From NCBI GenBank assembly GCA_013002375.1, contig JABDJW010000330.1:1-8592 (forward strand): a DNA stretch of 8,592 bases. The letters are read 5' to 3'. Below the pieces are notes generated by a model that was not told the DNA's origin, made no database searches, and was given only the letters and a program-made list of their open reading frames with translations. The translations under genes and the position numbers were made by a program. Source of the DNA: Acidimicrobiales bacterium (lineage in GTDB: Bacteria > Actinomycetota > Acidimicrobiia > Acidimicrobiales > SHLQ01). How positions within the stretch are numbered: position 1 is the first letter of the stretch; every line of letters starts with the position of its first letter. Shown in pieces: positions 6,115 to 8,592 of the stretch.

Positions 6115-6855
6115 GTGAGCGCACCCGATACGGCCCGCCTGGCCGACCTCGACCTCGAACGCATCCCCACCCATGTGGCGTGTGTGATGGATGGCAACGG
6201 CCGCTGGGCGACCCGGCAAGGGCTCAAGCGCACCGACGGCCATGCCGCCGGCGAGGAAGCCTTGTTCGATGCCGTCGAGGGCGCGCTCGAGGCCGGCATC
6301 AAATGGCTGACCGTCTATGCCTTCAGCACCGAGAACTGGAAGCGGCCGACCGACGAGGTCCGCTTCCTGATGAAGTTCAACGAGTCCTTGCTGGTCCGCC
6401 GCCGCGACGAGCTCCACGAGCGCGGGGTCCGCATGCGATTCGTGGGCCGCCGCGATTGGCGGGTGCCGAAGCGGTTGCTGCGGCGTATGGACGAATCGAT
6501 CGAGCTGACCGAGAACAACAAGGTCATGACCCTCACCATTGCGTTCAACTATGGCGGGCGGGCCGAGATCGTCGATGCCGTGCGCGAGATCGTCGCGGAG
6601 GGCACCGCCGCAAACAAGATCACCGAGAAGACGATCGCCAAGCACCTCTACGATCCCGAGATGCCCGAACCCGATCTCATGGTGCGAACGTCGGGTGAAT
6701 TCCGGATCAGCAACTTCTTGCTGTGGGAGCTCGCCTACAGCGAGCTGGTGTTCACCGACGTGTTGTGGCCCGATTTCCGGCGCGAGCACCTCTTCGCCGC
6801 GGTGCAGGAGTTCCAGGATCGCGAGCGCCGCTTCGGCGACATCGGCGGCGACTAG
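6115..6855 (+). CDS. uppS: polyprenyl diphosphate synthase (cis-prenyltransferase UppS)
   Basis: A cis-prenyltransferase that condenses isopentenyl diphosphate units onto an allylic primer. It makes the polyprenyl diphosphate carrier for peptidoglycan and other wall polymers, working at the cytoplasmic membrane surface. It has 246 residues, the normal length. The signature MDGNGRW (25-31) carries the catalytic aspartate D26. STENWKRP (71-78), FNYGGR (144-149), RTSGE (191-195) and RISNFLLWELAYSE (197-210) form the rest of the active site and dimer region, ending with FTDVLWPDF (213-221). Chain length cannot be read from sequence alone: mycobacterial homologues make decaprenyl (C50), many bacteria undecaprenyl (C55). 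The GTG start is set by the -10 at 6103-6108. recO follows after 2 bases, so the two are co-transcribed. Confidence 0.96.
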   Translation: MSAPDTARLADLDLERIPTHVACVMDGNGRWATRQGLKRTDGHAAGEEALFDAVEGALEAGIKWLTVYAFSTENWKRPTDEVRFLMKFNESLLVRRRDELHERGVRMRFVGRRDWRVPKRLLRRMDESIELTENNKVMTLTIAFNYGGRAEIVDAVREIVAEGTAANKITEKTIAKHLYDPEMPEPDLMVRTSGEFRISNFLLWELAYSELVFTDVLWPDFRREHLFAAVQEFQDRERRFGDIGGD

Positions 6856-6857
6856 TC

Positions 6858-7613
6858 ATGAGCCTCTATCGCGACCAGGGGGTGGTGCTGCGGTCGTGGA
6901 AGCTGGGGGAGGCCGATCGCATCATCAGCTTCATGACCCGCGACAACGGCAAGGTGCGCGCCGTCGCCAAGGGGGTGCGCAAGACCCGCAGCAAGTTCGG
7001 GTCGCGGCTCGAGGCAACCAGCCACCTCCAGCTGCAGTTGTACCGGGGTCGCAAGGATCTCGACATCGTCACCCAGGTCGAGGTGATCGATCGATTCCCG
7101 ACGCTGCGGGAGGATCTCGATCGGTTCGCCCGGGCGTCGGCAATGCTCGAGGCGGTCGACCAGATCACCGAGGAGCGGGCACCGAACCGCCGTTTGTACG
7201 ACATGCTGGTCGGGGCCCTGCGCACCCTGGTCGAGTACGACACGCCGTTGGTGGTGGCCGGCTTCTTCTGGAAGCTCCTGGCCCTCGAGGGGGTCGAGCC
7301 CTACCTGGACGGGTGCGTTGATTGCGGCGCGACCGAGCCGCTGGTGTCGTTCGATGCCGTCAGCGGTGGGGTGTTGTGCGAGAACTGCCGGCGGGGCCGG
7401 CCGCTTTCGGCCGAAGCGCTACGCCTGATGCGTCAGATTCTCGGCGGCGGCCTGGGTCAGGCGTTGCAGCAGGATCCGAGCGCAGCCACCGCGGAGGTCG
7501 ACCACCTGGCGGCCGACACCCTCGAGCATCATCTCGAGCGCCGGCTCCGGTCGCTCAGCGTGGTGGCCGGCACGGCCAACGACCCTCACGCTCGGCCCGA
7601 GCCGGACGGTTAG
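6858..7613 (+). CDS. recO: DNA repair protein RecO
   Basis: Recombination mediator of the RecFOR pathway. It binds single-stranded DNA and SSB and helps load RecA at gaps. It has 251 residues, typical for the family. The N-terminal OB-fold region begins with YRDQGVVLRSWKLGEADRII (4-23) and includes GKVRAVAKGVRKTRSKFG (31-48). A central helical region follows, then a four-cysteine zinc ribbon (C153-x2-C156 and C174-x2-C177), and LRLMRQIL (188-195) at the start of the C-terminal helices. ATG 6858 is 2 bases after the uppS stop and lacks a strong Shine-Dalgarno sequence, suggesting coupled translation. Its TAG shares bases with the TAA of the convergent RDD gene. The upstream open frame back to 6723 is a shadow over uppS. 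Confidence 0.95.
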   Translation: MSLYRDQGVVLRSWKLGEADRIISFMTRDNGKVRAVAKGVRKTRSKFGSRLEATSHLQLQLYRGRKDLDIVTQVEVIDRFPTLREDLDRFARASAMLEAVDQITEERAPNRRLYDMLVGALRTLVEYDTPLVVAGFFWKLLALEGVEPYLDGCVDCGATEPLVSFDAVSGGVLCENCRRGRPLSAEALRLMRQILGGGLGQALQQDPSAATAEVDHLAADTLEHHLERRLRSLSVVAGTANDPHARPEPDG

Positions 7614-8592
7614 CGAACCGGGATCCACTTCTGGTTCGGTTCGTCCCACTGCATCCAGGCCGCGAGCACCGGATCCCATTGCACGTAGGTGCCGCGGTCG
7701 GGATCCCACTGGGGCCCTGAATCGGGGGGTTGCTGTGACTGGGTGACCTCTGGCATTGGTTCGGTCCCTTCGGCCGGCGTCGGTGCTGGTTCTGTTGTAG
7801 CGGGCTCGGGTTCCGGTGCGGGCGCGGGTTCGGGCGGCGCTGGCTCTGGTGCCGGTGCGGGCGTCGGTTCGGTCTCGAGGTTGGGCCAGCCCGGCGGTGG
7901 GGTGCTCGGGCTCGCGGTGGGAGGCGGGAAGAGGGTGTAGTTGTCGGCCGCCGGGTCGGGGGGCGCGGCACCGCCGAGCGGGTGTTCGGGAAGCCGCTGA
8001 CCGGTCCCGGTTGGGCCCTGCTCCCAGCCCGGGGGAGGAGGCTGCTCCCAGCCCGGGGGAGGAGGCTGCTCCCAGGCCGGGGGAGGAGGCTGCTCCCAGG
8101 CCGGGGGAGGGGGCTGCGCCTGGCCGCGGGGTGGGACGCCGCCGGGCGCAGGCCACATCGGCTCGCCGGTCGGCGGGGCGTAGGCCAAGGGCTCCGCGAT
8201 CGGGATGCCGACACGGGTCTTGGGGACGACGTAGGTGCCGGCGGCGAGATCGCCGACCCGTCGCGATTGTGGGTGGCCCAGGATCATGCCGATGCCGACG
8301 AGGGCGATGCAGGGCAGCCAATCGATGAACTTGAGTATCCAGCGAATGCCGGCCGCCGGGATGCCGCAGATCTCGCCGGATTGCTTCACCACTCGCAGGT
8401 TCATCAGGTGCTTGCCGGGCGAGGCCCCGGTCGTGCCCTGCAAGAACACATCGACGCCGACGGCGAACACCAGTATCAGGAGTGGGGCTGCGGGGCCCGA
8501 GCCCTCACTGCTGAACGAGAACCCGTCGTCGCCGCTGCTGGAGGTCGTCTCGCCGAAGATTGCGACCAGGATGACCCAGACCAGGATGAGCA
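7610..8592 (-). CDS. RDD family membrane protein with proline-rich tail (N-terminus beyond window)
   Basis: About 327 codons are visible; the frame stays open to the right edge, so the start is missing. The RDD domain comes first. A hydrophobic stretch (about 8555-8592) is followed by a short serine/aspartate/glycine-rich loop and a second span (about 8441-8488). The family motif GASPGKHLMNLRVV comes next (about 8387-8428), then a third span (8279-8341), and then the closing SRRVGDLAAGTYVV. RDD proteins are poorly characterised; some are linked to ion transport or stress. After position 8225 comes a roughly 200-residue disordered tail, probably cytoplasmic. It contains four PPPPxWEQ repeats (8018-8113), a PA/PE-rich stretch (7766-7870) and three QWD decapeptides (7622-7711). 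A GTG at 8470 could be called as a start but would cut off the first membrane span. TAA 7610-7612 overlaps the recO stop. Confidence 0.85.
   Translation of the reverse strand, partial: LILVWVILVAIFGETTSSSGDDGFSFSSEGSGPAAPLLILVFAVGVDVFLQGTTGASPGKHLMNLRVVKQSGEICGIPAAGIRWILKFIDWLPCIALVGIGMILGHPQSRRVGDLAAGTYVVPKTRVGIPIAEPLAYAPPTGEPMWPAPGGVPPRGQAQPPPPAWEQPPPPAWEQPPPPGWEQPPPPGWEQGPTGTGQRLPEHPLGGAAPPDPAADNYTLFPPPTASPSTPPPGWPNLETEPTPAPAPEPAPPEPAPAPEPEPATTEPAPTPAEGTEPMPEVTQSQQPPDSGPQWDPDRGTYVQWDPVLAAWMQWDEPNQKWIPVR
7614..7643 (+). terminator. possible hairpin at the recO/RDD convergent junction
   Basis: CGAACCG (7614-7620) and CGGTTCG (7637-7643) are perfect complements with a 16-base loop, directly after the recO TAG. 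A second register, CGAACC with GGTTCG at 7633-7638, gives a shorter loop. There is no T-run, and it lies within the end of the opposing gene, so termination is only a possibility. Confidence 0.25.
7622..7711 (-). repeat. three tandem 30-base repeats encoding QWD decapeptides
   Basis: Read on the minus strand the units are QWDPDRGTYV (7682-7711), QWDPVLAAWM (7652-7681) and QWDEPNQKWI (7622-7651). The pattern is Q-W-D, six variable residues counting through position 8 with P often first, then an aromatic and an aliphatic residue. They end four residues before the protein's C-terminus. The DNA has diverged more than the key residues, suggesting the pattern is selected at protein level. Confidence 0.75.
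8018..8113 (-). repeat. four tandem 24-base repeats encoding PPPPxWEQ
   Basis: Four in-frame copies occupy 8018-8041, 8042-8065, 8066-8089 and 8090-8113. The first two are identical; the third and fourth share a C-to-G change that turns the variable residue from glycine to alanine. The fourth copy has one further silent change. A degenerate fifth unit may follow at 8114-8137. Near-identity indicates recent slippage or unequal recombination, so copy number may vary between strains. Confidence 0.85.

Noticed and set aside
8018..8113. Tandem repeats as a possible CRISPR array
   Set aside because: Units are contiguous without spacers, divisible by three and in frame within a protein; no cas gene is present.
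7689..8328. Plus-strand open frames opposite the RDD tail, rich in G/A/S or EEAAPxPGE repeats
   Set aside because: They only reflect the antisense of the proline-rich tail; the RDD domain upstream in the minus frame shows which strand codes.
8468..8470. GTG as the start of the RDD protein
   Set aside because: The frame is open to the window edge and encodes a further hydrophobic span at 8555-8592 that the RDD fold needs, so the true start lies outside.

Overview
The window is a high-GC chromosomal segment, almost entirely coding, that looks like the housekeeping genome of an actinobacterium. The evidence is strong G/C bias at third codon positions, frequent GTG starts, few Shine-Dalgarno sequences, and the phoH-ybeY-CorC-era gene string together with uppS and recO, a combination familiar from Actinomycetota. 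A lineage outside the well-studied genera, such as Acidimicrobiia, would fit, but the sequence does not prove it.

Layout. (1) Positions 1-170 hold the upstream edge: a weakly supported open frame and a strong Shine-Dalgarno sequence. (2) Positions 171-3824, plus strand, are one tightly coupled operon: phoH (ybeZ-like), ybeY, a CNNM/CBS (CorC/HlyC family) membrane protein and era. Every internal junction is a 4-base start/stop overlap. (3) Positions 3817-5787, minus strand, encode a DinG/YoaA-type iron-sulphur helicase whose stop overlaps that of era. (4) Positions 5788-5889 are a divergent promoter region. (5) Positions 5890-6039, plus strand, encode a 49-residue single-span membrane protein. 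(6) Positions 6115-7613, plus strand, are uppS and recO, two bases apart. (7) From 7610 to the right edge, minus strand, lies an RDD-family membrane protein, cut at its N-terminus, with a long proline-rich tail and a tryptophan repeat at its C-terminus. Its stop overlaps that of recO.

How the genes fit together. PhoH, YbeY and Era belong to RNA and ribosome metabolism (16S rRNA maturation and quality control). CorC is probably involved in Mg2+ or other cation handling at the membrane. DinG and RecO act on DNA structures during repair and recombination. UppS makes the polyprenyl carrier lipid for cell-wall synthesis.

I see no mobile element, CRISPR array, tRNA, rRNA or defence system. The points most worth a second look are three starts that appear to be leaderless with identical -10 geometry, a 10-base inverted repeat shared by the divergent dinG and small-protein promoters, the small membrane gene itself, and the three-copy decapeptide QWD repeat ending the RDD protein.
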